Source: Pseudomonas nabeulensis
GTDB lineage: Bacteria; Pseudomonadota; Gammaproteobacteria; Pseudomonadales; Pseudomonadaceae
Length of the DNA stretch: 64,000 nt
NCBI RefSeq assembly: GCF_004682045.1
Contig: NZ_QUZT01000007.1
Location: 62,001-126,000 of the forward strand
Reading direction: 5' to 3'
Below the pieces are notes generated by a model, which saw only the letters and a program-made list of their open reading frames with translations, did no database searches and was not told the DNA's origin. Shown here in pieces: positions 18,737-28,602 of this stretch (positions within the stretch are counted from its first letter, which is position 1; every line of letters starts with the position of its first letter). A program made the position numbers and the translations under genes.

Positions 18737-18765
18737 TGTGTGGCAGGCCCTCCTTGTTCGGTTCC
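18737..18765 (-). promoter_or_regulatory. hrp box for the rspJ-rscU operon
   Basis: Read on the minus strand: GGAACC (18765-18760), 16-base spacer, CCACACA (18743-18737). It is a full match to the HrpL consensus and has the same 3' element as the box at 5868. It serves the ten-gene leftward operon and fixes the rspJ start downstream of it. Confidence 0.95.
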
Positions 18766-18900
18766 ATGAATATCGATATCGCAGGGCATTTTGAAAGACC
18801 CGGCACAGCCCCGGACCCACTTGTGCAAGTTGCTGCACAAAAAACACCGATTTCAAGATATTTATTTATATAAATCAGCTAGTTAAATGATTTTTTAGCT

Positions 18901-18916
18901 TGGCACATCCAGTGCT
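18901..18916 (+). promoter_or_regulatory. Sigma-54 (-24/-12) promoter of rspL
   Basis: TGGCAC-N5-GTGCT with the invariant GG (18902-18903) and GC (18914-18915) exactly 10 bases apart. The consensus is TGGCAC-N5-TTGCW, so one base differs in the -12 element. Transcription would begin near 18927, about 43 bases before the rspL ATG. It is the expected target of RspR. Confidence 0.85.
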
Positions 18917-18969
18917 AAAGGGCTGTGCGTCGACACCATTTCGATCGCGTCTACCCTGAGGAAAAAATC

Positions 18970-19521
18970 ATGGATATCCCTATTGGTGCCTTGGCTCATT
19001 TTGTTGGCGGCTCGCCCCAATTCATGCTCCACCTGACGGACGACCATCAAAAAAAGCTCCGACGCTTTATCCACAAACGCGTGCTCAACCCCGAGGATGC
19101 CGATGACATCCTGCAACTGACCTACCTGGAAGCCTGGCGCAACCGCGAGCGATTCAGTGGCCAGGCCACACTCAGTACCTGGATGTGCGGGATTGCCCAA
19201 AACCTGATTCGCAACCACTTCCGGCGCTTGTATGCCAAACCGGTGCACTGTGAGTTCGATGAAGCCCTGTGGCACGGCCAAGAGGAAAGCAACAATCTGG
19301 ATTGGGAGTTCGAGATCAACCGCCGACTGGAAAAAACCCTGATCGCCATCAAGCATTTACCGGTGGAAATGCGCAAAACGTTGTACGCATCCCTCGAGAC
19401 CGACGGCAGCTACCAGGACACTGCCGACGCGTTGGACATCCCCATTGGAACCGTGCGCTCGCGTCTGTCGCGGGCACGTGAACAGCTCAAGCGCGTCACC
19501 CACAACCCGCCGCATCCGTAG
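18970..19521 (+). CDS. rspL: ECF sigma factor HrpL/RspL
   Basis: 183 residues from the ATG at 18970, which has GAGGA at 18957-18961. Sigma region 2 shows DADDILQLTYLEAWRNRERF and LSTWMCGIAQNLIRNHFRR. Region 4 ends with a helix-turn-helix, YQDTADALDIPIGTVRSRLSRAREQL. HrpL-type sigma factors read hrp boxes; three such boxes lie in this window upstream of the structural genes. The upstream sigma-54 promoter puts rspL under RspR. It is divergent from rspJ, and the 261-base region between them carries both control sites. Confidence 0.95.
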   Translation: MDIPIGALAHFVGGSPQFMLHLTDDHQKKLRRFIHKRVLNPEDADDILQLTYLEAWRNRERFSGQATLSTWMCGIAQNLIRNHFRRLYAKPVHCEFDEALWHGQEESNNLDWEFEINRRLEKTLIAIKHLPVEMRKTLYASLETDGSYQDTADALDIPIGTVRSRLSRAREQLKRVTHNPPHP

Positions 19522-19696
19522 GCCCGGCGAACCCGCCATTGTTGGGCGGCAGGGATATCTGCCCAACTTGCCTCTAGAGACTGAACAACGGTACCGATGC
19601 ACTCTGTTTTGTGGTGAGCGGGCTTGCCACTCGTCGCTCATCCGCCCGTTTTCGCTTAAACAATTGAAAGCGTAGATAAAAATTCAAAATAAATGC

Positions 19697-19725
19697 TTGA
19701 CGCATTGCCGTTCTACGCGAATAAT
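19697..19725 (+). promoter_or_regulatory. Promoter of the tRNA-Met gene
   Basis: TTGACG (19697-19702), a 17-base spacer and AATAAT (19720-19725) make a good sigma-70 promoter ending 11 bases before the tRNA. A GC-rich GCGCG follows the -10, as in stringently controlled stable-RNA promoters. Confidence 0.85.
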
Positions 19726-19736
19726 GCGCGCCACTT

Positions 19737-19813
19737 GGCTACATAGCTCAGTTGGTTAGAGCATAGCATTCATAATGCTGGGGTCCGGGGTTCAAGTCCC
19801 TGTGTAGCCACCA
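19737..19813 (+). tRNA. tRNA-Met (CAT), elongator type
   Basis: 77 bases including an encoded CCA. The acceptor stem GGCTACA/TGTAGCC, D arm GCTC..GAGC, anticodon loop TTCATAA with CAT, and T arm with TTCAAGT form a regular cloverleaf. The sequence closely follows elongator tRNA-Met of E. coli (GGCTACG start, no initiator features such as the C1-A72 mismatch). In several pseudomonads this gene follows ychF closely; here the secretion cluster lies between them. Confidence 0.95.
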
Positions 19814-19859
19814 AGTACCGATCCATAGATGTCTACAGCAGTCTATGAATCACCTCAAG

Positions 19860-19886
19860 AAGCCCGCCTAGTGCGGGCTTTCTTGT
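19860..19886 (+). terminator. Intrinsic terminator after tRNA-Met
   Basis: Stem AAGCCCGC (19860-19867) with GCGGGCTT (19873-19880), 5-base loop, followed by TCTTGT. It lies about 50 bases after the tRNA. Confidence 0.8.
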
Positions 19887-20017
19887 GTCTGGCCATCTCT
19901 GTTTGTATTGCCCTGTACCCTCTCTCCCTGTCGCGCGGAAGCAGCCCTGCCCCTAGCGCCACTGATCCGCAATGATGCTGGGGCGGGGAACTGGCCAGAA
20001 CGCCTCTGGTACGCCAC

Positions 20018-21601
20018 TCACTCCCGCCGCAATGAAGACGCTACCAACAAGTCCCGCGTATAGGGGTGCTGCGGCGCACCGAACAGTTGCTCCGTACTCC
20101 CTGCTTCCACAACCACGCCGTCCTTGACCACGATCAGGTCATGGGCCAGGGCGCGGACCACGGCGAGGTCGTGGCTGATGAACAGGTAGGTCAAGCCGTG
20201 CTCTTCCTGCAAGCGACGCAGCAGGCTGACCACTTGTTTTTGCACGGTACGGTCGAGGGCCGAGGTGGGCTCGTCGAGCAGGATCAGTTCGGGCTTGATC
20301 ACCAACGCCCGTGCGATGGCGATGCGTTGGCGCTGGCCGCCGGAGAATTCGTGGGGGAAGCGGTGCCGGGTATCCGGGTCGAGTCCAACATCCTTCAGGG
20401 CCGCAATCACTTCGGCCTCCCGTTGCGCCGCGTCCAGGCTGGTGTGCACGCGCAAGCCTTCCTCAATGATCTGCTGCACGCTCATGCGCGGGCTGAGGCT
20501 GCCGAACGGGTCCTGGAACACCACTTGCAGTTGCCGACGCCACGGGCGCAAGGCCTTGCCCTTGAGCCGGTCAAGGGCCTGCCCCTGGAAGCGGATGCTG
20601 CCTTGGGCATCGATCAAGCGCAGGATCGCCTGGCCCAGGGTCGACTTGCCCGAGCCGGACTCGCCGACAATGCCCAGCGTCTTGCCGCGCTGCAGGCGCA
20701 GGTCAATCCCGTCTACGGCTTTGATCGGCGGTTTGCGCCGCAACAGGCTGCCCTGGGCAAACCACACCCGCAACGCGTCCACTTCCAACAGGTTGGGCGC
20801 CGGTGCACGACTGACCGCACGCCCCTGCGGCTCGGCCTCCAGCAGTTGGCGGCTGTAAGCATGCTGCGGCGTAGCGAACAGCGCTTCACACTCGGCCTGT
20901 TCGACGATCTTGCCCGCCCGCATCACCGCCACGCGCTGGGCGATGCTGCGCACCACATTGAGGTCATGACTGATCAGCAGCAACGCCATGCCCAGGCGCT
21001 GCTGCAGGTCTTTGAGCAACGCCAGGATGCGCCGCTGCACGGTCACGTCCAGCGCCGTGGTGGGCTCATCGGCGATCAACAACAGCGGCTCGCACGCCAG
21101 CGCCATGGCAATCATCACCCGCTGACGCTGCCCGCCAGACAATTGATGCGGGTAGGCATTGAGACGCTGACGCGGTTCGTGGATGCCCACCAGTTCCAGC
21201 AATTCCACTACCCGTTCGCGCGCGCCACCGCCGCCCATCCCTTTGTGCAGCGCCAGGGTTTCGGCCACTTGCCGCTCCACGGTGTACAGCGGGTTGAGCG
21301 AGGTCATCGGCTCCTGGAAGATCATCGCGATACGATCACCGCGAATCTGCCGTAGGCGTTCCGGCCGCGCTCCGAGCAGTTCCTCGCCCTGATAGCGAAT
21401 GCTGCCACGGGTTTGGGTGATGTGCGGCGGCAACAATTGCAGGATCGAATGGGCCGTCACCGACTTACCCGAGCCGGACTCGCCCACCAGCGCCAGGCAC
21501 TCGCCCGCGTGAATATCCAGGTCAATGCCCCGCACGGCTTTGTGCCCTTCGAAGGCCACCTGCAAGTTACGGATTTGAATCAGTGCATCGCTCACAAACA
21601 C
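20018..21601 (-). CDS. yejF: Peptide ABC importer, fused double ATPase (YejF type)
   Basis: 527 residues with two complete ABC domains in one chain. Each has a Walker A GESGSGKS (near 41 and 315) and a signature (HQLSGGQRQRV and FSGGQRQRI), Walker B LLIADEPTT and LILLDEPTS, and an H-loop. It energises the YejB/YejE permease for di/oligopeptides; in enterobacteria the Yej system takes up microcin C and peptides. The start is GTG at 21601, with a second GTG six bases inward also possible. Last gene of a four-gene overlapping operon. Confidence 0.93.
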   Translation of the reverse strand: MFVSDALIQIRNLQVAFEGHKAVRGIDLDIHAGECLALVGESGSGKSVTAHSILQLLPPHITQTRGSIRYQGEELLGARPERLRQIRGDRIAMIFQEPMTSLNPLYTVERQVAETLALHKGMGGGGARERVVELLELVGIHEPRQRLNAYPHQLSGGQRQRVMIAMALACEPLLLIADEPTTALDVTVQRRILALLKDLQQRLGMALLLISHDLNVVRSIAQRVAVMRAGKIVEQAECEALFATPQHAYSRQLLEAEPQGRAVSRAPAPNLLEVDALRVWFAQGSLLRRKPPIKAVDGIDLRLQRGKTLGIVGESGSGKSTLGQAILRLIDAQGSIRFQGQALDRLKGKALRPWRRQLQVVFQDPFGSLSPRMSVQQIIEEGLRVHTSLDAAQREAEVIAALKDVGLDPDTRHRFPHEFSGGQRQRIAIARALVIKPELILLDEPTSALDRTVQKQVVSLLRRLQEEHGLTYLFISHDLAVVRALAHDLIVVKDGVVVEAGSTEQLFGAPQHPYTRDLLVASSLRRE

Positions 21602-21610
21602 GCTCGCTTA

Positions 21611-22636
21611 TCAGGATCGAGGGTCGAAGGCATCGCGACAGGCTTCGCCGATAAATACCAACAGGGACAGAATCAGCGCCAACGCAAAAAACGCGGTCAG
21701 CGCCAGCCACGGGGCTTGCAGGTTGTTTTTGCCCTGGCCGATCAACTCGCCCAGGGAGGCGGTGCCCGTGGGCATGCCAAAACCGAGGAAATCCAGGGCG
21801 CTCAGCGTGGAAATCGCACCGGTCAAAATGAACGGCAAGTAACTCAAGGTGGCCGTCATCGCATTCGGCAGGATATGCCGCAGCATCACCTGAAAGTCGC
21901 CCACACCCAACGCCCGCGCGGCCTTCACGTACTCCAGGTTGCGCCCACGCAGGAACTCGGCGCGCACCACATCCACCAGGGCCAGCCAGGCAAACAGCGC
22001 CATGATCCCCAGCAGCCACCAGAAACTGGGCTCTACAAAACCCGACAGGATGATCAGCAGGTACAGCACCGGCAGCCCGGACCAAATCTCGATCAGGCGT
22101 TGGCCCAACAGGTCGATCCAGCCCGCGTAGTAGCCTTGCAGGGCACCGGCAGCAACACCGATCAGCGTGCTCACCACGGTCAACGCCAGGGCAAACAACA
22201 ACGACACCCGAGTGCCGAAAATCACTCGCGCCAACACATCCCGTGCCTGATCGTCGGTGCCCAGCCAGTCCTGCGCGGAGGGTGGTGTGGGCGACGGTGC
22301 GTTGAGGTCGTAGTTGACCGTGTCATAGCTGAACGGTATCGGCGGGAACAGCAGCCAGCCACCCTGCCCTTCAATCAGTTCACGTACGTAGGGGTCGCGG
22401 TAATCCGGTTGAAATGGCAGCGTGCCGCCAAAGTCCTGTTCGGTGTAGCGCTTGAAGGCCGGGAAATACAGCTCGCCCTGATACGACACCACCAGCGGTT
22501 TGTCGTTGGCCGCCAGCTCGCCGCCCAGGCACAGCGCAAACAGCGCGGCAAAGATCCACAGCGACCACCAGCCCCGACGGTTGCGCTTGAAATGCAGCCA
22601 GCGCCGCCGGGTGATCGGAGAAAAAACCGGCATCAT
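21611..22636 (-). CDS. yejE: Peptide ABC importer, permease (YejE type)
   Basis: 341 residues from the ATG at 22636, which overlaps the yejB stop as ATGA; the frame is open upstream inside yejB. The N-terminal part has one helix after [18 protein letters not shown], then a periplasmic stretch with [10 protein letters not shown]. Five further helices contain the permease EAA loop ([23 protein letters not shown]). Belongs to the DppC/OppC class. Confidence 0.93.
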   Translation of the reverse strand: MMPVFSPITRRRWLHFKRNRRGWWSLWIFAALFALCLGGELAANDKPLVVSYQGELYFPAFKRYTEQDFGGTLPFQPDYRDPYVRELIEGQGGWLLFPPIPFSYDTVNYDLNAPSPTPPSAQDWLGTDDQARDVLARVIFGTRVSLLFALALTVVSTLIGVAAGALQGYYAGWIDLLGQRLIEIWSGLPVLYLLIILSGFVEPSFWWLLGIMALFAWLALVDVVRAEFLRGRNLEYVKAARALGVGDFQVMLRHILPNAMTATLSYLPFILTGAISTLSALDFLGFGMPTGTASLGELIGQGKNNLQAPWLALTAFFALALILSLLVFIGEACRDAFDPRS

Positions 22637-23697
22637 TGGGACCTCCCGGCAAAATCCAGGCGCGGGTCCAGCAGCCGATAGCACAGGTCGCCCAACAGCT
22701 TGATCACCAGCCCCACCAACGTGAAGATAAACAGCGTGCCAAACACCACCGGATAGTCCCGCGCCACCGCTGCTTCATAGCTCAAGCGCCCCAGCCCATC
22801 GAGGGAAAAAATCACCTCGATCAGCAGCGAGCCGCCGAACAGCATGGTCGTCAGCGCCTGGGGCAGGCCGACCACGATCAATAACATCGCGTTGCGGAGC
22901 ACGTGCTTGTACAGCACCTGCTTTTCGCTGAAACCCTTGGCACGCGCGGTCACCACATACTGGCGGCTGATCTCATCCAGGAAGCTGTTCTTGGTGAGAA
23001 TCGTCAGGGTGGCAAACCCACCGATCACCAGCGCCAGCACCGGCAGCACCAGGTGCCAGAAGTAATCCACCAGCTTGCCTGCCCACGACAGCGAGGCGAA
23101 GTTTTCCGAGACCAGCCCGCGCACTGGAAACCAGTCCAACAGGCTGCCGCCACCAAACACCACGATCAGCAGCAAGGCGAACAGAAACGCCGGCATGGCA
23201 TGGCCGATGATAATTGCCGTACTGCTCCACACATCGAAGCGGCTGCCATGGCGCACCGCCTTGCGAATACCCAGCGGGATCGACACCAGGTAACTGATCA
23301 GCGTGGCCCAGATGCCCAGGGACAAGGTCACCGGCAGCTTTTGCAGGATTAGGTCGATGACCTTGGCGCCGCGAAAAAAGCTGTCGCCAAAATCCAGCCG
23401 CGCGTAGCTGCTGAGCATCAACCACAGGCGTGCGCCCAAGGGCTTATCAAAGCCATATTGGCGCTCGATATCAGCGACCAGCGCCGGGTCCAGGCCCCGC
23501 ACCGAGCGCGACTCCCCACCGACGCTTTCCACATGGCCACCGGCCAACGAAGCCTGGCCGCCAATGCCCTGCAAGCGCGCGATGGCTTGCTCCACCGGCC
23601 CGCCGGGCGCGGCCTGCACGATAAAAAAATTCACCAGCAAGATGCACAACAAGGTGGGCACAATCAGCAGCAATCGACGCGCACTATAGGCCAGCAT
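22633..23697 (-). CDS. yejB: Peptide ABC importer, permease (YejB type)
   Basis: 354 residues with the DppB/OppB layout. A first helix (about 9-29) leads to a long periplasmic loop containing [15 protein letters not shown]. Five more helices follow, with the EAA loop [22 protein letters not shown] near 270. It overlaps yejA by 14 bases and yejE by 4, so the proteins are made together. Confidence 0.93.
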   Translation of the reverse strand: MLAYSARRLLLIVPTLLCILLVNFFIVQAAPGGPVEQAIARLQGIGGQASLAGGHVESVGGESRSVRGLDPALVADIERQYGFDKPLGARLWLMLSSYARLDFGDSFFRGAKVIDLILQKLPVTLSLGIWATLISYLVSIPLGIRKAVRHGSRFDVWSSTAIIIGHAMPAFLFALLLIVVFGGGSLLDWFPVRGLVSENFASLSWAGKLVDYFWHLVLPVLALVIGGFATLTILTKNSFLDEISRQYVVTARAKGFSEKQVLYKHVLRNAMLLIVVGLPQALTTMLFGGSLLIEVIFSLDGLGRLSYEAAVARDYPVVFGTLFIFTLVGLVIKLLGDLCYRLLDPRLDFAGRSQ

Positions 23698-25540
23698 GTT
23701 GGCGCCCCCCGGTGTGTTGGCGCATTTGCGCGGTGGTCAGCGGGCTTGGGCTGATTTCCCACCAGGTATCAATGCCCACATCGTTAAGCGGCGCGGTCTG
23801 CGGGCGGCCGAAGCGGTTCCACCACACCGACGACGTACCCGGCGGGTAGTAGTTGGGAATCCAGTAGAAGCCCCACTGCAGCACGCGATCCAACGCATGT
23901 GCATAACGCACCATGGTGGGCCGGTCGTTGGCGCGCACCAGGCCATCGATCAAGGCATCCACCGCCGGGTTGCGCAGCGCCATGAAGTTGTTGGAGCCCG
24001 GATCATCGGCACTTTCCGAGCCGAAATAATTGGTCAGCTCACGGCCCGGCGAAAGGCTGACCGGATAGCCATTGACGATCATGTCGTAGTCCCGCGCACG
24101 CACGCGGTTGGCGTATTGCGCTGCATCGATCAGGCGGATATGGAAGCCGATGCCGATCTGCGCAAGGTTGCGTTTATAGGGCAACAACAAGCGCTCGAAA
24201 CCTTTCTGGCTACTAAGAAAGGTGAACTGCAACGGCTCACCCTGGGCATTCACCAACTGGTCCCCCCTGGGCGTCCAACCCGCCGCCTCCAGCAGCTTTA
24301 ACGCCTGCGCCTGTTGCGGGCGTATGCGCCCGCTTGCGTCGGTGTGCGGCGGCTCGTAAACGCGGTCAAACACCTCATCGGGGATTTTTCCGCGCCAGGG
24401 TTCGAGCAGCTTGCGTTCCTCGCTATCCGGCAGTTGGCTGGCGGCCAGTTCGCTGCGGGAAAAGAAGCTGCGCTGGCGCAGGTACATGCCGTGCATCATT
24501 TGCCGATTACTCCAGTCGAAATCCCACAGCAGGCTCAACGCCTCTCGCACACGGCGGTCCTGGAACTGCGGCTTTTGCAGGTTGAACACAAACCCCTGAG
24601 TGCCCTGCACCGCTTTAGGCGCCAGGTGTTCACGCTGGAGGCGGCCGTCGCGCAGGGCATCACCGTCGTAACCGACGGTGTAACTGGTGGCCGAAAACTC
24701 GCGATTGAAGTCATAGCCCTGGGCACGCAGGATCTGGCGCGCCACGTCGGTGTCGCCAAAAAACTCCAGGCGCAAAGTGTCGAAGTTGTACTGCCCTCGA
24801 TTGATCGGCAGGTCGTTGCCCCACCAATCCTTGACCCGTTCGAAAGTCACGCTGCGGCCGTTGTCCACCGCACTGATGCGATAGGGGCCGTTGCCCAGCG
24901 GCGCTTCGAAGCCACCACCGTTGGCGAAATTGCGCGACTGCCACCAATGCTGCGGCAGTACCGGCAATGACGCGATGTCCAACGGCAAGGTGCGGTCGGC
25001 CGTGGTTTTGAAGGTGAATCGCACCTGGTTGGGCGACTCCCGCAGCACTTGATCGACATCGGCGAAACGCTGGCGGTACACCAGGCTGCCTTCGCGGCGC
25101 AGCAGGTTGAAGGTGTAGATCACATCCTCTGCCGTCACCGGTGTGCCATCAGCGAAACGCGCCTTGGGGTTGAGGTAAAAGCGAATCCACGAATGGTCAT
25201 CTGCCAGTTCCATGCTCTGTGCGACCAGCCCATACACGGTGTAGGGCTCATCCTGCGAGCGATAGGCCAATGGGCTGTAAAGCCAGCCTTGAATCTGCGC
25301 GACACCGGTGCCTTTGTCGACATAGGGAACCAGGTGATCAAACGCGCCATCCTCCATTGACGAACGTCGGAACGTGCCGCCCTTGGGGGCCTGTGGGTTG
25401 ACGTAATCCAGGTGACCGAAACCCGCCGGGTACTTGGGCGCCTCGCCATACACCGTCAAGGCATGCACCGGCTTGGCCAGCAGCGACGGTGCCCACAGGC
25501 CCCATAACAACGCCCAAACCACTGAACGAAACAGAATCAC
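23684..25540 (-). CDS. yejA: Peptide ABC importer, periplasmic binding protein (YejA type)
   Basis: 618 residues from the GTG at 25540, chosen because GGAG lies about 11 bases before it and a compact signal peptide follows (hydrophobic core [16 protein letters not shown], cleavage near Leu-Leu-Ala-Lys). A TTG at 25558 is also possible. The mature part is a family-5 solute-binding protein ([45 protein letters not shown]). It should deliver peptides, or peptide-linked compounds, to YejB/YejE. It follows the two TonB-dependent receptor genes on the same strand. Confidence 0.92.
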   Translation of the reverse strand: MILFRSVVWALLWGLWAPSLLAKPVHALTVYGEAPKYPAGFGHLDYVNPQAPKGGTFRRSSMEDGAFDHLVPYVDKGTGVAQIQGWLYSPLAYRSQDEPYTVYGLVAQSMELADDHSWIRFYLNPKARFADGTPVTAEDVIYTFNLLRREGSLVYRQRFADVDQVLRESPNQVRFTFKTTADRTLPLDIASLPVLPQHWWQSRNFANGGGFEAPLGNGPYRISAVDNGRSVTFERVKDWWGNDLPINRGQYNFDTLRLEFFGDTDVARQILRAQGYDFNREFSATSYTVGYDGDALRDGRLQREHLAPKAVQGTQGFVFNLQKPQFQDRRVREALSLLWDFDWSNRQMMHGMYLRQRSFFSRSELAASQLPDSEERKLLEPWRGKIPDEVFDRVYEPPHTDASGRIRPQQAQALKLLEAAGWTPRGDQLVNAQGEPLQFTFLSSQKGFERLLLPYKRNLAQIGIGFHIRLIDAAQYANRVRARDYDMIVNGYPVSLSPGRELTNYFGSESADDPGSNNFMALRNPAVDALIDGLVRANDRPTMVRYAHALDRVLQWGFYWIPNYYPPGTSSVWWNRFGRPQTAPLNDVGIDTWWEISPSPLTTAQMRQHTGGRQHAGL

Positions 25541-25597
25541 AGACGCAGCTCCACGCAAGGATGGCCGACACCCACGCGAGTATCGGCCATGACCTGA

Positions 25598-28486
25598 TCA
25601 AAAGTTGTAGGAAACCCGGCTGTATAACGTGCGGCCGAAGGGGTCTGAGTAACGCGGGTCGTAGCCGCTCTGGAAGGTCGAGGTCTGGTTGCTGAACGGC
25701 GGTTCCTTGTCGAACAGGTTCTGCACGCCGACGGTGATCTGCGCGGTGTCCCGCCAAGTGTAAGTGCCAGCCAGGTCCCATACGCTCCAGGCGCCGACCT
25801 TGTCGTGGAACGCACGGTTGTAGTCGTTGTAGCCACTGGTGTAGCGGTTAGTCAGGGTTGCGCCGAGCGGGCCTTTGTTCCAGGTGCCGTTCCAGCTGTG
25901 GCGCCAGCGAGCCACGGCGCCGGCCGATGCAAAGTCGCCACCGCGATAATCACCGGCCTTGTCGATGTAGGCGCCCTTGATCTGCTGCTGGTACACATAG
26001 CGGTCGACATAGGTGCCTTGCAGGTTGGTGCCGAACTGGCCCAGCTTGGTTTCGGGAAAGCGGTAGTCAAAGGTCACGTCGACACCGTTGGTCTTGACCT
26101 TACCCAGGTTGGCCAGCCCGGTGACGATGTGATCGATGGAGCCGTCCGCCTTGCGTACTATGCGGTCGGGGTACAGGTCCGGCTGTTCAAACACCGCGGA
26201 TTCCGGGAATTCGGCGATCTGATTGGCGATCCTGATCCACCAGAAATCCAGGCCCAGAGACAGGTTGTTGATGGGCTGGTAGACAAAGCCCAGCGTCACG
26301 TTGCGTGCGGTCTCGGGATTGAGGTCCGGGTTACCGCCATTGCGACTGAAGAACTGTTGCGCGCAATCGCGGTTGGCCAGGCCGCCGTTGCTCGGCGTGC
26401 CGCCGGCACACAGGCGCGGGTCGTTGTAGTTGGCCACGGTGAAGGTGGTGGCGGTGGGGTTGTAAAGCTCATAAAGGGAAGGCGCGCGGAAGCCTTCGCT
26501 GTAGGCGCCGCGCATCACCAGCTCGCGGAACGGCTGAAAGCGGAACGAGTATTTCGGGTTGGTGGTGCTGCCAAAGTCGCTGTACTTGTCGTGCCGCACC
26601 GCTGCGGACAGCTCCAGGCTATCGAGTACCGGCACGTTGACCTCCGCGTATTGCGCCGACACCGAACGGTCGCCGGCCACGCTGGCGGCGGGGTCGATGC
26701 CAAGGCTTTGCACATTGGCGGCGAAGTCTTCGAAGTTTTGGTGGAAATCCTCCTTGCGGTACTCACCGCCCAGGGCCAGGGCCGATGGGCCCGCACCGAA
26801 CCAATCACCCATGTCGCGACTGATGCGGCCATCGATGCTTTTGACTCGGCCAACACCGGTGGCGTAGTCGCCGTCCACCGCATTCGCCGCCAGCAACGCG
26901 GCACCCGCCGCCGACTGTGGCCCGAAGGGGTTGATGATGCCGTTGTTGATGCCATCGGTGACGGCACGGTCATCCACATAACCGCTTTTGATCGTGTTGG
27001 TGACCTTGTTCTGGTTGTAAGCGGCACCGACGTTGTAGTCCCAGCCAAGCAGCGTGCCCTCGAAGGTCAGCAAGAGGCGCTGGCCGACGTTATCGTCTTC
27101 ATGGCGACGCGGGCCCACTTCGCTTTCACGCCAGTTCGCGTCCACCGGTTGAGTGGGGTCGAGAGCAAAGGTGGTGGGACCTGGGGTAATGCCGTTGCCA
27201 GGGTAGTAAGGCGTACCGGGTTGCACTTGCAGCCCTTGCAGCAGGCCGGGGCCGATCTGGGTACGGTTCTGGTTGCGTGCCCAGAAGTATTCGAGGCTGA
27301 CGCTGTGGTCGTCAGCCAACTGGCCGGTAGCCTTGCCGAAAAACGAGGTCTTTTCGGTCTCCGGCACCAGGTCCAGATAGCTCCACAATGACTGCCGGCA
27401 AATACCGCTGCGTGAGATAAGACCTGGCGCATTGCAACCGGACGCCGCCAACGGGTTGCTGGCGTTCGAGCCCTGGCTGTAGTTGGCCGGCGAGGCGATC
27501 CCGGAGGAATAATCCAGGCCCTTGCCCGGCTGATAGTTGTAGGTGTAGTCGCGGTCGCGGGCCTTGAGGCTTTGCTGCTTGTCATGGCTGACCACGCCGA
27601 ACACGTTGAAACGATCGGCTTCCAAATCACCAAAACCCCAGCTGCCGCTGAAGTTGCTGGTATCACCGCCGCCCGCATGGGTGGGGGAGCTGCCGCCTGC
27701 GGTGAGCTGGCCCTCGGTCACACTCTTTTTGGTGATGAAGTTGATCACCCCACCGATGGCATCGGTGCCGTACAACGCTGAGGCACCGTCACGCAGCACT
27801 TCCACGCGATCGATGGCGGCAAACGGGATGGTATTGAGATCAACCCCAGAGCCGTTGATGGCGGTGGTGGCGTTGTTGCTCAAGCGCCGCCCATTGAGCA
27901 GCACCAGGGTTTTGTTCGGGCCGATACCGCGCAGGTCCGCAAACGACGCCCCGCCACTGCTGGAGCCCACCGAGCGGCCCGAGCCGACCGAGGACTGGTT
28001 GGCGGAAATGCGGTTAATCAATTGTTCGGTGCTAGTGACGCCCTGCTTTTTCAGCTCTTCGGTACGCAGGATCGTTACCGGCACTGCCGTCTCGGCATCC
28101 ACGCGGCGGATCGCACTGCCGGTGACTTCAATCCTTTGCAACTGCGGAATTGCCGCAGCAGGCGCAACACTGTCCTGCGTGCTGGCTTGGGAGGGCACGG
28201 CGCTCACCACAATGCCGTTGGCGCCTTCGCTGTCGCGCAGGTCGGTGCCTTGCAACGCAATCTGCAATGCCTCGCCCGCGCTCAGTTCACCTTTGATCGC
28301 AGGCGCATTCAAACCGTCCACCAGCGATTGATCGAACGAAATGCGCTTGCCGCTTTGCTGAGAAATACTCAACAGCGTCTGGTCCAGCGACCCGGCGGGA
28401 ATATCCAGCGGGCTGGCGGCTACCGTACCCGCGGCAATCGCGGCGGCGAGCGAAAGTAAAAATCGGGGGGGTCGTGCATTCATCAT
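25598..28486 (-). CDS. TonB-dependent outer-membrane receptor with STN signalling domain (second)
   Basis: 962 residues. A signal peptide (core FLLSLAAAIAAGTVAAS) precedes an STN domain (about 27-95: IPAGSLDQTLLSISQQSG, LSAGEALQIALQGTDL), which in FecA-type receptors touches FecR. The plug domain (about 115-240) contains LRGIGPNKTLVLLNGRR and ALYGTDAIGGVINFITKK, and a 22-strand barrel ends in VSYNF. The large size and GIGPNKTLVLLNGRR motif resemble the big receptors common in Xanthomonas and Caulobacter used for sugars, peptides and iron complexes, rather than classical siderophore receptors. It lies 57 bases upstream of yejA, so peptide-like cargo is a reasonable inference. Confidence 0.93.
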   Translation of the reverse strand: MMNARPPRFLLSLAAAIAAGTVAASPLDIPAGSLDQTLLSISQQSGKRISFDQSLVDGLNAPAIKGELSAGEALQIALQGTDLRDSEGANGIVVSAVPSQASTQDSVAPAAAIPQLQRIEVTGSAIRRVDAETAVPVTILRTEELKKQGVTSTEQLINRISANQSSVGSGRSVGSSSGGASFADLRGIGPNKTLVLLNGRRLSNNATTAINGSGVDLNTIPFAAIDRVEVLRDGASALYGTDAIGGVINFITKKSVTEGQLTAGGSSPTHAGGGDTSNFSGSWGFGDLEADRFNVFGVVSHDKQQSLKARDRDYTYNYQPGKGLDYSSGIASPANYSQGSNASNPLAASGCNAPGLISRSGICRQSLWSYLDLVPETEKTSFFGKATGQLADDHSVSLEYFWARNQNRTQIGPGLLQGLQVQPGTPYYPGNGITPGPTTFALDPTQPVDANWRESEVGPRRHEDDNVGQRLLLTFEGTLLGWDYNVGAAYNQNKVTNTIKSGYVDDRAVTDGINNGIINPFGPQSAAGAALLAANAVDGDYATGVGRVKSIDGRISRDMGDWFGAGPSALALGGEYRKEDFHQNFEDFAANVQSLGIDPAASVAGDRSVSAQYAEVNVPVLDSLELSAAVRHDKYSDFGSTTNPKYSFRFQPFRELVMRGAYSEGFRAPSLYELYNPTATTFTVANYNDPRLCAGGTPSNGGLANRDCAQQFFSRNGGNPDLNPETARNVTLGFVYQPINNLSLGLDFWWIRIANQIAEFPESAVFEQPDLYPDRIVRKADGSIDHIVTGLANLGKVKTNGVDVTFDYRFPETKLGQFGTNLQGTYVDRYVYQQQIKGAYIDKAGDYRGGDFASAGAVARWRHSWNGTWNKGPLGATLTNRYTSGYNDYNRAFHDKVGAWSVWDLAGTYTWRDTAQITVGVQNLFDKEPPFSNQTSTFQSGYDPRYSDPFGRTLYSRVSYNF

Positions 28487-28602
28487 GGCGTCGCGGGCTC
28501 CCTGCTCTTTTGTGTGGGTGTGCAGGGTTGTGCGTCGATGTCGGCATTTTTATAGAGCGGCCGTTAGATCGATAACGCATGTCCTTATGCGTTGCTCAAC
28601 CG

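Noticed and set aside
19737..19813. tRNA-Met as an integration site with a repeated 3' end
   Set aside because: The last 18 bases of the tRNA were not found again near ychF or in the DNA to the right, and there is no integrase gene.
25805..27391. 528-codon rightward reading frame inside the second TonB receptor gene
   Set aside because: Antisense shadow of a gene with clear domains; composition is low in structure-forming segments and no ribosome binding site precedes it.
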